The position numbers and the translations under genes were made by a program. Source: Dactylosporangium aurantiacum (GTDB lineage Bacteria; Actinomycetota; Actinomycetes; Mycobacteriales; Micromonosporaceae). Taken from it: a stretch of 64,000 bases of DNA. Below, in pieces: positions 16,354 to 24,417 of this stretch. Below the pieces are notes generated by a model. It was not told the DNA's origin. It saw only the letters and a program-made list of their open reading frames with translations, and did not search any database. The stretch spans positions 124,001 through 188,000 of the forward strand of contig NZ_JNYJ01000013.1 of NCBI RefSeq assembly GCF_000716715.1, read 5' to 3'. Positions within the stretch are counted from its first letter, which is position 1. Each line of letters begins with the position of its first letter.

Positions 16354-17709
16354 TCAGCGCAGGATGCCCAGCCTGCGCACCTCCGGGATCCACGTCGGGA
16401 ACTCCTGCAGCAGCCGGTCGTACAGCTCGGCGTCGCTGACCGTGGAGATGTCGTCGACGGCGAAGAAACCGACGTTGTCCACGACCCGGCCCTCCATCCG
16501 GTCGAAGCGCTCCAGGACGCCGTAGTTGCTGCGCCCGAGCCCGATGAACTGCCAGAAGATCGGCTCCTGGGCGGCGGCACGCAGCTGGCGCTCGATCTCG
16601 TCGTTGCGGTGCACCCCACCGTCGGAGAAGAACAGCACCAGCGTCGGGTCCGGGGCGGGGTTGGCCGCGATCCAGCCGCGGATCTGGGCGATGACGGCGG
16701 GCTCGTTGTTGCCCACCCCGACCTTCTCGGGGCGCGCCTTGAGGTGCGTCGGGAGCCACCGCGGCAGGTCGGCGATGACCAGGTCCGGCAGCTGCCTGGC
16801 TTTGTCCGCGAACGCCCACACCTGCATCGTGCCGTCGTCGTCGAGCTGGGCCGCGACGGCGGCCATCCGCTCCACCGCCTGCATGACCACGCCGCGCTTG
16901 TACAGGCCGAGCATGGAGCCTGACGCGTCGAGCACCACCAGGACCCTGGCCTGGATGCCGGCGGCGCCGCGCTTGGCCAGCGATACGAGGACCTGCTGTT
17001 TGCGCAGGTTGAGCCGTTGCCGGTCGGCGGCGGGCAGGCGCTCCTCGCCCTTGGTGAACCGCACCGCCGGCGCCGGCGGCGCGGCTGGGGGCGCGGCTGG
17101 GGGTGCGGCTGGGGGCGCGAGTGGCAGCGTCATCGGTGCCGTCGGGGGTGCGGCGGGTGGTGTCGGTGGTGTCGCCGGGGTGTCCTCGACCGTGATGCCG
17201 AAGGCCGTCGCCAGCCCGGCCAGGCCGGTGTCCCAGCCCTGCCCGACCGCGCGGAACTTCCAGGCGCCCTGCCGGCGGTACAGCTCACCGACCACGAACG
17301 CGGTCTCCGACGTGGCGCGCATGTCGGTGAACCGGACCAGCTCGGCCCCGCTGATCGCGTCGTAGACCGTGGCGTGCAGCCCCGGAACCCGGCCGAACGA
17401 GCCACCGTCCGCGGACGCGGCCACCACGACCCGGTCGACCGCCGGTTCGACGGCGCCGAGGCTGACGGTCACCGCGTCGTACGCCCAGCCACCCGCCCGC
17501 TGCTTCCCCTCGTGGACGACGGCGCCGCTCGGGTGCTTCGGCTGGTTGTAGAACACCATGTCGGCGTCGCCACGCACCTTGCCGCCGGCGTCGACCAGCA
17601 GCGCCGTGCAGTCCACGTCCGGCATCCCCGGCCCGGGCTGCCACCCGACGACCACACGGACGGTGCTGGCCTGAACGGCGGTGTTCCCGCCCTTCCCGAG
17701 CTGCGTCAC
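16354..17709 (-). CDS. TerD-domain protein with C-terminal von Willebrand A domain
   Basis: A 451-residue fusion. Residues 1 to about 180 form a TerD calcium-binding domain (VDCTALLVDAGGKVRGDADM, VFYNQPKHPSG, LVRFTDMRATSETAFVVGEL). Residues about 185-235 are a Pro/Ala linker. The rest is a vWA domain with MIDAS motif DASGS near residue 272 and FFSDGG later. Proteins of this type belong to the tellurium/stress-response Ter group, thought to build metal-sensing complexes. The GTG start has GGGGGAG upstream. No other ter genes are in the window. The linker DNA contains a 12-bp tandem repeat (GCGGCTGGGGGC and close copies) around 17080-17118. Confidence 0.85.
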   Translation of the reverse strand: MTQLGKGGNTAVQASTVRVVVGWQPGPGMPDVDCTALLVDAGGKVRGDADMVFYNQPKHPSGAVVHEGKQRAGGWAYDAVTVSLGAVEPAVDRVVVAASADGGSFGRVPGLHATVYDAISGAELVRFTDMRATSETAFVVGELYRRQGAWKFRAVGQGWDTGLAGLATAFGITVEDTPATPPTPPAAPPTAPMTLPLAPPAAPPAAPPAAPPAPAVRFTKGEERLPAADRQRLNLRKQQVLVSLAKRGAAGIQARVLVVLDASGSMLGLYKRGVVMQAVERMAAVAAQLDDDGTMQVWAFADKARQLPDLVIADLPRWLPTHLKARPEKVGVGNNEPAVIAQIRGWIAANPAPDPTLVLFFSDGGVHRNDEIERQLRAAAQEPIFWQFIGLGRSNYGVLERFDRMEGRVVDNVGFFAVDDISTVSDAELYDRLLQEFPTWIPEVRRLGILR

Positions 17710-17779
17710 GGCGACTCCCCCGCGAAACGGTCCCGCCAGCCTCCCACGCGATCCCGCCGCGCTCGGTCGGGAACTCACC

Positions 17780-17793
17780 GTTTCACGTGCAAC
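17780..17793. other. parS-like site with one mismatch
   Basis: GTTTCACGTGCAAC matches 13 of 14 bases of the parS core GTTTCACGTGAAAC. It lies about 24 kb from the main parS group, between the TerD-VWA gene and the end of the cyclase gene. Real ParB binding is uncertain. Confidence 0.45.
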
Positions 17794-17811
17794 AAGATGA
17801 TCGTCTCCGAC

Positions 17812-18540
17812 TCACCCGGCGGTGGGGACGAGGCCCAGCACCCGGGCGGGCGCGCCGCTGCCGCCCGCCAGGCTCACCGCACCGACCACGATCGCGGCGC
17901 CGGCGGCCGGCAGCGCGGCCAGGTTGGTCAGGTGCTCCAGGCCGAACCGCCGCCCGTGCAGCCATGTCCTGTGCACCGGGCAGCCGGCTCGCTCGTTGCC
18001 GGCCGAGTCCAGGCTCGGGGTGTCCACGCCCAGCGCCGTGACCTGCGGGCGCTCACGGACCAGGAAAGCGGCCGTCGCGGGGGCGAACCCGGGCCAGTGC
18101 GGCAGGCCGTCGCCGTCGATCCCGTGGTACGCCAGCCGGTCCCCGACCCGGGACGACCAGCCGGTCTGTGCGAGCACCGCGCACCGCCGCGGCAGCTCAC
18201 CGTGCTCGCGCTCCCATGCGAGGACGTCCTCGACCTCGACCAGCGCGTCCGGGTCCGCCGCGGCCCGGGGACGGAGGTCGACCACGGCGGCGCAGAGCAC
18301 CAGGTCCTCGGCCGGCAGCAGGTCGACGGTGCGGCCGCCCTCGAGGAAGTGCGCCGGCGCGTCCAGGTGCGTGCCGGAGTGCTCGTCCAGGTCCCACCGC
18401 TGCTTGAAGCAGCCCTCGTGGGCGAGGTCGGCGACCGTGCCGGCCCGCGGCGGCCGGGTCGACGGGTGCCCGGGAAAGCCCGGCGACAGCGGGTGTGACA
18501 GGTCCACCACGGCCTTCAGCCATCGATCGACACCGATCAT
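17812..18540 (-). CDS. Cyclase-family metal hydrolase (kynurenine formamidase-like)
   Basis: A 242-residue protein with the family signature DEHSGTHLDAPAHF at residues 52-65, which supplies the metal-binding His and Asp residues; the opening VDLSHPLSPGFPGHPS and a later GVDTPSLD also fit. Members include KynB, which hydrolyses N-formylkynurenine, and polyketide cyclase-like or isatin-hydrolase-like enzymes. No other tryptophan catabolism gene is in view, so the substrate is not assigned. It starts with ATG at 18540 and is divergent from the DUF4184 gene. Confidence 0.82.
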   Translation of the reverse strand: MIGVDRWLKAVVDLSHPLSPGFPGHPSTRPPRAGTVADLAHEGCFKQRWDLDEHSGTHLDAPAHFLEGGRTVDLLPAEDLVLCAAVVDLRPRAAADPDALVEVEDVLAWEREHGELPRRCAVLAQTGWSSRVGDRLAYHGIDGDGLPHWPGFAPATAAFLVRERPQVTALGVDTPSLDSAGNERAGCPVHRTWLHGRRFGLEHLTNLAALPAAGAAIVVGAVSLAGGSGAPARVLGLVPTAG

Positions 18541-18605
18541 AATCCGAACGTATCACCCGCCTCCGGTTTCGACAGCGGGACGACCGGCGGGGCACGATCA
18601 TCAGC

Positions 18606-19379
18606 ATGCCGTCGACGCTGCCCACGCATCCGCTGGCCGTGCTGCCGCTGAAGCTCTGGCGGCCACGCCGGTTCGACGGGGTGGCGATGGTGGCGGGGGC
18701 GGCGGCGCCGGACACCGCGTACGCGTTCGACCGGCTCCTCGGCTGGCCGCCGCGGCACGGCGTCCACGCGTGGGGGTACACGCCCGAACACCTCTTCGGC
18801 GCGCTGTGGTGGAGCGTGCCGGTGGCGCTGCTGATCGCGTGGCTGATCAGGCTCGGCGCGCCGACCGTCGCCGCGCACCTCGGCCGCCCCGGCGGCTGGG
18901 CGGCGGACTACGGCGTCCTCGGGCGCAATCCGCACCGGTGGTGGATCACCGGTTGGTCCGCGGCGATCGGCATCGCCAGCCACCTGCTGTGGGACTTCGT
19001 CACCCACCCCGGCCCGCTGGACGCGTGGTTCGTGATCTGCCGGACCAGCGACGTTGCGTCCTTGTTCCTGACGCCGTTGTTCATCTGGTACGCGGGCAGC
19101 CGCCGCCTCCTGCGCCGCTGGCACGGTGCACCGCCGGCCGTCGAGCGGCGGCCGGCGCTGTTCTGGCTCACGACCGCCGTGGTCTTCGGCGCCGGCGCGC
19201 TGGTGACGTGGTCGCTCGGGTACCACGGACCGCACATCGTCGGGGTCCGGCTGATCACCGCGCTGATGCTCGGCCTGCTCGCCGGCGCGGCGGCGGTCCG
19301 GGCCGCCGGCACCCCGCCCGCACCGGCCGGGGACGCCGACCTGGTCTCCACGATCAGCGCAAGGGAAACTGGGTCATGA
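18606..19379 (+). CDS. DUF4184-family membrane protein
   Basis: A 257-residue integral membrane protein beginning MPSTLPTHPLAVLPLKLW, matching the start of DUF4184 proteins. About six hydrophobic segments follow, including ALLIAWLIRLGAPTV, WITGWSAAIGIASHLLWDFV with a conserved His, and a C-terminal pair. His and Asp residues near the membrane (THPLA, SHLLWDFVTHPG) recall metal-dependent membrane hydrolases, but no activity is known for the family. Its TGA overlaps the ATG of the arginase-family gene (ATGA), so the pair is translationally coupled. Confidence 0.72.
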   Translation: MPSTLPTHPLAVLPLKLWRPRRFDGVAMVAGAAAPDTAYAFDRLLGWPPRHGVHAWGYTPEHLFGALWWSVPVALLIAWLIRLGAPTVAAHLGRPGGWAADYGVLGRNPHRWWITGWSAAIGIASHLLWDFVTHPGPLDAWFVICRTSDVASLFLTPLFIWYAGSRRLLRRWHGAPPAVERRPALFWLTTAVVFGAGALVTWSLGYHGPHIVGVRLITALMLGLLAGAAAVRAAGTPPAPAGDADLVSTISARETGS

Positions 19380-20137
19380 CCACCATTTACGTGCCATACC
19401 ACCTCGACGAGCGGCTCGACGGCCTGGTCGACGAGCCGGCGGACACCACGGTCACCGCCGACCTGCCGGCCGACACCGACATCTGGGGGCGTCTGGCGGT
19501 CCTGTACGACGTGCTCGCCGACGAGGTCAGCAAGGCCGACGCGCCGGTGGTGATCTCCGGGGACTGCACCACCGCCCTCGGCACGGTCGCCGGCCTGCAG
19601 CGCCGCGGCGTGGACCCGGCGATCGTGTGGTTCGACGCGCACGGCGACGTGCAGACGCTGGAGACCACCACCTCGGGATACATCGGCGGGATGCCGTTGC
19701 GGATCCTGGTGGGGTACCGGCCGGAGCTCATCGCGGACCGGCTCGGGCTCCGGGCGCTGGACGAGCGGCGCGCGGTGCTGGTCGACGCCCGCGACCTCGA
19801 CCCGGCCGAGGCGGACTACCTGCGGGGATCAGGGATCCGGCAGTACCGGCTGCAGGACCTGGAGCTGCCCGACGGGCCGCTGGTCGTCCACGTGGACCTC
19901 GACGTGGTGGACGCCGCCGAGCTGCCCGGGCTGCTCTTCCCGGTGCCGGGCGGCCCTTCGCTGGGCGCCGTCCTGGCGAAGGTGCGGGAGATCATCGCCA
20001 CCGGCCGGGTCGTCGCGGTGGACCTCGCGTGCACGTGGCGGCCGGGGAACGGCGCCGAGGCCCGCGCGTTCATCCAAACGGTCTGCAAAGGCTTCCGAAA
20101 GGATCCGAACAAGTTTCGGACCGAACGTGATCATTGA
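19376..20137 (+). CDS. Arginase-family (ureohydrolase fold) protein
   Basis: A 253-residue member of the arginase/agmatinase/formimidoylglutamase superfamily. The Mn-binding WFDAHGD block is present near residue 84 and HVDLDVVD follows near 170. The first ligand motif, normally GGDH, reads SGDCTTALG at 62-70, so the usual His is Cys. The chain is also shorter than typical arginases (about 300). Enzymatic type is therefore uncertain; the reaction may be hydrolysis of a guanidino or related C-N bond. It is coupled to the DUF4184 gene. Confidence 0.75.
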   Translation: MTTIYVPYHLDERLDGLVDEPADTTVTADLPADTDIWGRLAVLYDVLADEVSKADAPVVISGDCTTALGTVAGLQRRGVDPAIVWFDAHGDVQTLETTTSGYIGGMPLRILVGYRPELIADRLGLRALDERRAVLVDARDLDPAEADYLRGSGIRQYRLQDLELPDGPLVVHVDLDVVDAAELPGLLFPVPGGPSLGAVLAKVREIIATGRVVAVDLACTWRPGNGAEARAFIQTVCKGFRKDPNKFRTERDH

Positions 20138-20228
20138 AATGCGGAGTGTACTCGTGTCGCGCGAACTTGTGTGACGAATACCCGAACGCGGGACCCATTT
20201 ACCTCGTATCTAGGGAATATTGGTACCC

Positions 20229-21935
20229 GTGAGAGGACGGCACGCAGCGGCGGACCTGAGAAGTAACGGGTTCGTCGCACTCGCCGCCGGCATGATCCTT
20301 CCCCTCGTCGTCATCGGTGCCGTCTACGGCGGCTACCAGGTGATGTCGACCACGGGGTGCTCGGGCACGGTGCGGCTGTCTGTCGCGGCGAGCCCGGAGA
20401 TCGCGCCGGCCATCAAGGACGCCGCGGCCCGGTGGATCAAGACCGAGCCGCGGGTCGACAATGAGTGTGTCGCGGTCGATGTGGTCGCCGTGGGCGCGTC
20501 CGAGGTCGCCGCGGCGATCGCCGGCGAGCACGGCGTCAACATCAACACGCTCGGGCAGGCCGACGGCAAGACGCAGGTGCCGCACGTATGGGTTCCGGAC
20601 TCCTCGATCTGGCTGCAGCGTATGCGTGCCGCCCGCGAGGATCTGGTGCCGCTGGCCGCGCCGTCGCTGGCGCGCAGCCCGATCGTGCTGGCGGTGCCCG
20701 AGCCGACGGCCAAGTCGCTCGGCTGGCTGGAGAACAAGCTCACCTGGAAGCAGGTGCTGCAGCAGATCGTCGGCGACACCCGGATCACGGCCGGCATCGT
20801 CGACCCCAACCGTGATGCCGTCGGCATCTCCACGATGGTGGCGATGGCGTCGGTACGCGACCAGTTCGGCCCCGAGGGCGACGCGCTGACCGTGGGCGCG
20901 ATCAAGGCGTTGACGTCGGGCAAGTCGGAGCAGCAGGCCGGGCTGATGGCCAGGTTCCCCCGCGACGCCGACCCGCGGACGCTGTCGACGGCGGTCACCC
21001 TGGCGCCGCTGTCGGAGCAGGCGCTGCACGCGTACAACGCGACCGGGCCGGCGGTGCCACTCGTCGCCGTCTATCCCGACCCGGCGCCGATCGCGCTGGA
21101 CTACCCGTTCGCCGCGATGCCGCGGCTGTCGCCCAACCGGGCCGCGGCCGCGGAGCAGTTCCGGGCGGTGCTGTCCGGTCCCGAGTTCCGCAACCTGCTC
21201 TCCACGCACCAGTTGCGCGCCAACGACGGCACCGTCGGCACCGGCATGACGCTGTCGCCCAGCGCCGCCAGCAGCAGCGCCGTCACCCCGGTGCCGGACC
21301 CCAAGGTCATCAACACGGCACTGCAGATGTGGATCGAAATCACTCAGCCGTCACGGATGCTGGCGGTCGTCGACGTCTCCGCGGCGATGAAGCAGACCGT
21401 CGCGTCCGCCGGTGGGCTGAGCAAGCAACAGATCGCTGTCCAGGCCGCGTTGGGCGGCCTGGACATGTTCCCGGAGAGCTGGGCCGTCGGGCTCTGGTCG
21501 TTCTCGACCGGGCACCAGCAGCTGGTGCCGATCGGCCCGCTGAACGCGCAACGCGACCAGCTGCGCGGCGCCCTGGGCGGCCTGAAGCCCAACCCCAAGG
21601 GCGGCAGCGGACTGTACGACACGGTGTTCGCCGCGTACCAGACCGTGCAGCAGGGCTGGGACTCCACTCGCGGCAACTCGGTCGTGGTGATCACCGGCGG
21701 GCGGAACAATGATCCGAGCGGCATGTCGCTCGACACGCTCGTCAGCTCGTTGAAGAAGGCGGAGAACAAGGACCAGCCGGTGCAGATCATCATCATCGGC
21801 GTCGGCTCCGAGGTGAACCAGGGCGAGATGCAGAAGATCGTGGACGCCACCGGCGGCGCCGTCTTCATCGCCCAGGACCCGTCGAAGATCGGAGACATCT
21901 TCATGAAGGCACTCGCACTGGACGACGGTCGTTGA
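20229..21935 (+). CDS. Membrane-anchored solute-binding plus VWA domain protein
   Basis: About 568 residues. A basic N-terminus is followed by one membrane anchor (VALAAGMILPLVVIGAVYGG). Then comes an extracytoplasmic solute-binding type domain (about 45-350; TVRLSVAASPEIAPAIKDAA, HVWVPDSSIWLQRM), and a C-terminal vWA domain starting LAVVDVSAAMKQT, where the MIDAS DxSxS is degenerate (DVSAA), ending with VVVITGGRNNDPS and IIIIGVGSEV. The start may be GTG at 20229 or TTG at 20220; the upstream AGGGA is not well spaced for either. It is coupled to the downstream YbaK-like gene. Ligand unknown. Confidence 0.75.
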   Translation: MRGRHAAADLRSNGFVALAAGMILPLVVIGAVYGGYQVMSTTGCSGTVRLSVAASPEIAPAIKDAAARWIKTEPRVDNECVAVDVVAVGASEVAAAIAGEHGVNINTLGQADGKTQVPHVWVPDSSIWLQRMRAAREDLVPLAAPSLARSPIVLAVPEPTAKSLGWLENKLTWKQVLQQIVGDTRITAGIVDPNRDAVGISTMVAMASVRDQFGPEGDALTVGAIKALTSGKSEQQAGLMARFPRDADPRTLSTAVTLAPLSEQALHAYNATGPAVPLVAVYPDPAPIALDYPFAAMPRLSPNRAAAAEQFRAVLSGPEFRNLLSTHQLRANDGTVGTGMTLSPSAASSSAVTPVPDPKVINTALQMWIEITQPSRMLAVVDVSAAMKQTVASAGGLSKQQIAVQAALGGLDMFPESWAVGLWSFSTGHQQLVPIGPLNAQRDQLRGALGGLKPNPKGGSGLYDTVFAAYQTVQQGWDSTRGNSVVVITGGRNNDPSGMSLDTLVSSLKKAENKDQPVQIIIIGVGSEVNQGEMQKIVDATGGAVFIAQDPSKIGDIFMKALALDDGR

Positions 21936-22450
21936 TCGGGAAGCTCGAAACGGTGCCGGCCCTGTCGGCCACCGACCTGCTGGCCGCCCCCGTCGCCGCC
22001 GCGGTGCACGACCCGGACATCCTGGTCGCGCCCATCGACCCCACGCTCGCCGACACCGCTGAGTTCTGCGCCGCGTACGACGTCGGCCTCGACCAGTCGG
22101 CCAACTGCGTCGTCGTCGCCGGCAAGCGCGAAGGCGAGATCCGCTACGCGGCCTGCGTGATCCTCGCGACCACTCGCGCCGACGTCAACGGCGTCGTGCG
22201 CAAGCGGCTCGACGTGCGCAAGGCCAGCTTCGCCCCGATGGACGACGCCGTGTCGCTGACCGGCATGGAGTACGGCGGCATCACCCCTATCGGCCTCCCG
22301 CCGGACTGGCCCGTCCTCATCGACTCCCGGGTCGTCGACGTGCCGCTGGTCATCGTGGGCAGCGGCCTGCGCCGCAGCAAGATCGTGCTGCCGGGCGCCG
22401 CCCTGACCCGCCTCGCCACCGCCGAGGTCATCACCGACCTGGCCCGCTGA
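21932..22450 (+). CDS. YbaK/aminoacyl-tRNA deacylase-domain protein
   Basis: A 172-residue YbaK/EbsC-type domain. Visible features are NCVVVAGKREGEIRYAACVI, KRLDVRKASFAPMDDAVSLTGM and the GGITPIGLPPDWPVLIDSRV block, all of which form the substrate pocket in Cys-tRNA(Pro) deacylases; the Lys in RKAS is the likely catalytic Lys. It may edit mischarged tRNA. The start is a TTG whose TTGA overlaps the previous stop, which ties its translation to the solute-binding/VWA gene, an unexpected partner for a tRNA editing enzyme. Confidence 0.72.
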   Translation: MIGKLETVPALSATDLLAAPVAAAVHDPDILVAPIDPTLADTAEFCAAYDVGLDQSANCVVVAGKREGEIRYAACVILATTRADVNGVVRKRLDVRKASFAPMDDAVSLTGMEYGGITPIGLPPDWPVLIDSRVVDVPLVIVGSGLRRSKIVLPGAALTRLATAEVITDLAR

Positions 22451-22459
22451 GCCCCGCCG

Positions 22460-22491
22460 CCTCAGCGGCCTTCCGCCTCAGCGGCCTTCCG
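22460..22491. repeat. Two tandem copies of a 16-bp unit
   Basis: CCTCAGCGGCCTTCCG occurs at 22460-22475 and again at 22476-22491. The second copy contains the stop and last codons (E-G-R) of the adenylate-kinase-like gene, so this is a recent local duplication at a gene end. Confidence 0.8.
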
Positions 22492-23014
22492 GGCCGCGGG
22501 CGACGATCGCCACCAGTGCGGCGCCGACGGCTTCGCGGTGGCCGGTGCCGCTGACGACGTGGAACGCGCTGCGGGCCGCGTAGTAGCGGCGCAACGGCTC
22601 GACGCGCTCGTGGTAGTGCGGCAGGACGAGGTCGATGTGCTCGCGCTGTGCGGCCAGCCGAGGATTCTGGTCGAGCTCGGCCTCGACCAGGGCCAGCTCG
22701 ATCACGGTGTCGGGCAGGTGCCCACGCGCGGTCAGCAGCGCGGCCTGGTCGACGGTGGTCGGGAAGCCACTCAACACCCAGCCGTGCGCCACACCGGCCA
22801 GCGCACCGGCGACCGCGTCCACCGCCAGCGCATCGGGGACCAGCTCCCCGGCCCGCATGAGATCGCTCGCCCGCGCGCCGATCGGCGTGCCCCGCTCGAC
22901 ATGCTCGCGGAACAGGTTCCCAGCGCTGACGACGTCCAACCCGGCGGCGTCACCAAGCATCTCGGCCGGCGACAGATCGATGCCCGGACCGCGGATCAGC
23001 ACCACCCGCCGCAC
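22478..23014 (-). CDS. Adenylate-kinase-like protein lacking the P-loop lysine
   Basis: A 178-residue protein with the adenylate kinase outline: AGNLFREHVERGTPIG at 31-46 (NMP-binding, compare GDLFR), LSGFPTTVDQAALL at 81-94 (compare DGFPR) and a C-terminal helix PHYHERVEPLRRYYAARSAF. The P-loop, normally GxPGxGKG, reads RGPGIDLSP at 8-16, so the ATP-binding Lys is Leu14, and the Arg of DGFPR is Thr. Catalytic activity is doubtful; it may be a regulatory or nucleotide-sensing relative. The GTG at 23014 has GGAG upstream; a longer in-frame start exists but has no ribosome site. Confidence 0.65.
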   Translation of the reverse strand: MRRVVLIRGPGIDLSPAEMLGDAAGLDVVSAGNLFREHVERGTPIGARASDLMRAGELVPDALAVDAVAGALAGVAHGWVLSGFPTTVDQAALLTARGHLPDTVIELALVEAELDQNPRLAAQREHIDLVLPHYHERVEPLRRYYAARSAFHVVSGTGHREAVGAALVAIVARGPEGR

Positions 23015-23183
23015 CGTCGCTCCTACCGCGACCAAGCAGCACCCCGCCCACAAGCGGCAGCCCACCGACAAGCGGCGTCGGCCGAAAAGCAGCATCGGCG
23101 TGGCGCTGGTCTGAGCAGCGGCACGCCGATGAGTTGGTCATATTCAGAAGGGCTGGCAATGGCACCGACCACGCCCGGTGAGG

Positions 23184-23213
23184 GAGTGGAAGCGAGGGGA
23201 CTCGAACCCCTAA
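23184..23213. repeat. attL-type direct repeat (partial tRNA-Ala)
   Basis: Thirty bases identical to 24388-24417, covering the T-arm and acceptor 3' strand of tRNA-Ala. The rest of the tRNA is absent here, so this copy is not a tRNA gene. Confidence 0.8.
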
Positions 23214-23318
23214 GCCGCAGGCGTGCTCGGAGATCACCCAAACCGGGCGGATCATGCGCCTGAGCTGCGCGAACCTTGCCAGCACTTGTGGACCTTTGAC
23301 AGCACTTCTCAACCTCAG

Positions 23319-23344
23319 TTGGTCCGGATTTGGTCCCGATGATC
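23319..23344. repeat. Imperfect direct repeat inside the element, copy 1
   Basis: A 26-bp sequence built on two GGTCC units (TTGGTCC, then ATTTGGTCCCG). It matches 24326-24351 at 23 of 26 positions in the same orientation. Position near the element ends suggests recombinase arm-type or excisionase sites. Confidence 0.5.
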
Positions 23345-23420
23345 TTGCTCCCGGCAGGTGTTGGTCCCGAGTCAGCTCGGCTCGCAGATGTGGAGCGATC
23401 TACGACTACCAACTAGGTTC

Positions 23421-24110
23421 GTGGATGTGACAGCGACTCCGTTGGAGCGGCTCTGTGCCCACCGCGGTGTCGCGGTGCCGACAGAGGGACTGCTGCTGGA
23501 TCTTGCTCCAATGCTCGACATCCGGCCCGCCGACCTCCTCGCCATCGCCGGCTGCGAGATCCCGACCGAGTTGCTGCCGGCCAACCCTGACGGCATCAGC
23601 CAGGTCATGACGGTGGCCGACTACGCATGGGGTAGCGACCCAGTGGTCCTCGATTACGCACGGTCTCTGCCCATCCCGCCTCGCACGACTGGCACGACGG
23701 GCCTACCCGCAATGGAGGCGATGACGTTCGGCGACGCGTTCAGAAGACTGATGCAGGTCCGGAACTTGAGGCGGAGGGCGATGGCCCATGCGACGTTCCT
23801 CTCGGAGCCCACGGTCGGCGTCGTGATCAACGACTACCGCATGCCGGAACCGAGATATCTGCGACGCATGGCTGCGATGCTCTGCCTTCGCTCCGATGAC
23901 TTCTTAGCGATGGCGGCATCCATGCCGGCCCCCCATCCCTTGGGTTCGCCAGGGCAAAACGACCCGCCCAGCGACTTCGCCAGCCTCTGGACCCGAGGCG
24001 AACTCATCCTCGCCCTCGCGCCGCTACACGCCGAACAGATCGACGCTGTGATTGCTTTCCGGATGGGTCTGCCGGAGGTACGTGGCAAGTATGGGCGGCT
24101 TCGCGGCTAG
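23421..24110 (+). CDS. Protein with two XRE-like helix-turn-helix modules
   Basis: A 229-residue protein with no known name. An N-terminal segment (LERLCAHRGVAVPTEGLLLD then IRPADLLAIAG) and a central one (FGDAFRRLMQVRNLRRRAMA, EPTVGVVINDYRMPEP, LCLRSDDFLAMAAS) both follow the XRE pattern: recognition helices followed by a short segment ending in DLLAIA or DFLAMA. It may be the element's repressor. Starts at GTG 23421 or GTG 23427; TAGGTT at 23414-23419 is seven bases before the second, fitting a leaderless mRNA. Confidence 0.6.
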   Translation: MDVTATPLERLCAHRGVAVPTEGLLLDLAPMLDIRPADLLAIAGCEIPTELLPANPDGISQVMTVADYAWGSDPVVLDYARSLPIPPRTTGTTGLPAMEAMTFGDAFRRLMQVRNLRRRAMAHATFLSEPTVGVVINDYRMPEPRYLRRMAAMLCLRSDDFLAMAASMPAPHPLGSPGQNDPPSDFASLWTRGELILALAPLHAEQIDAVIAFRMGLPEVRGKYGRLRG

Positions 24111-24149
24111 GTCGTGTGTTGAAGTCATAGCCATTCGTTGATCGCGGCG

Positions 24150-24317
24150 ATGTGCAGCGTGGCTTCGCAGCATGTCGAGCCGCAAGAGGTTCAGCGGGCA
24201 CTGCGTCACAATACGTTGACCATCACGCTGGAGACCTACGTTCACTGGTGGCCGAAGCGCACCCGGCAGAAGGGCGTCATCGGCGCGGCGCTGATGAGCG
24301 CGGCAGCACGCCGGTAA
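24150..24317 (+). pseudogene. Tyrosine recombinase (integrase) C-terminal remnant
   Basis: A 55-codon open frame reading VQRALRHNTLTITLETYVHW then WPKRTRQ. This matches the end of phage-type integrases, where a (L/G)H precedes the T-x-x-x-Y segment with the catalytic Tyr. The upstream core-binding domain and the Arg-His-Arg residues are missing; a stop codon sits in frame just before. It runs toward the intact tRNA-Ala, the usual placement of an integrase next to its att site. Confidence 0.75.
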
Positions 24318-24325
24318 GGAAGATC

Positions 24326-24351
24326 TTGGTCCCGATTTGGTCCCGGCGATC
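24326..24351. repeat. Imperfect direct repeat inside the element, copy 2
   Basis: Twenty-six bases matching 23319-23344 at 23 positions; it lies just after the integrase remnant and 36 bp before the second att copy. Confidence 0.5.
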
Positions 24352-24387
24352 ATGAGCAAGAGGAACGCGCAGGTCACACACCGGATG

Positions 24388-24417
24388 GAGTGGAAGCGAG
24401 GGGACTCGAACCCCTAA
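24388..24417. repeat. attR-type direct repeat within tRNA-Ala
   Basis: The copy of the 30-bp repeat that is part of the intact tRNA-Ala gene (its T-arm and acceptor 3' strand plus three flanking bases). Confidence 0.8.

Larger units (their letters stand above)
23184..24417. mobile_element. Decayed integrative element at tRNA-Ala
   Basis: A 1.2-kb segment bounded by exact 30-bp direct repeats that duplicate the 3' end of tRNA-Ala. It contains one regulator gene and the catalytic C-terminus of a tyrosine recombinase adjoining the intact tRNA. This is the layout of a tRNA-targeted element (AICE, prophage or satellite) that lost most of its cargo. Confidence 0.72.

Noticed and set aside
16336..16357. 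6-bp hairpin CTGACC/GGTCAG at the convergent sufE and TerD-VWA stops
   Set aside because: Short stem formed largely by the two stop regions; too weak to call a terminator.
17080..17118. Tandem GCGGCTGGGGGC units taken as a possible CRISPR or iteron
   Set aside because: They code for the Pro/Ala linker of the TerD-VWA protein; no spacers or origin features.
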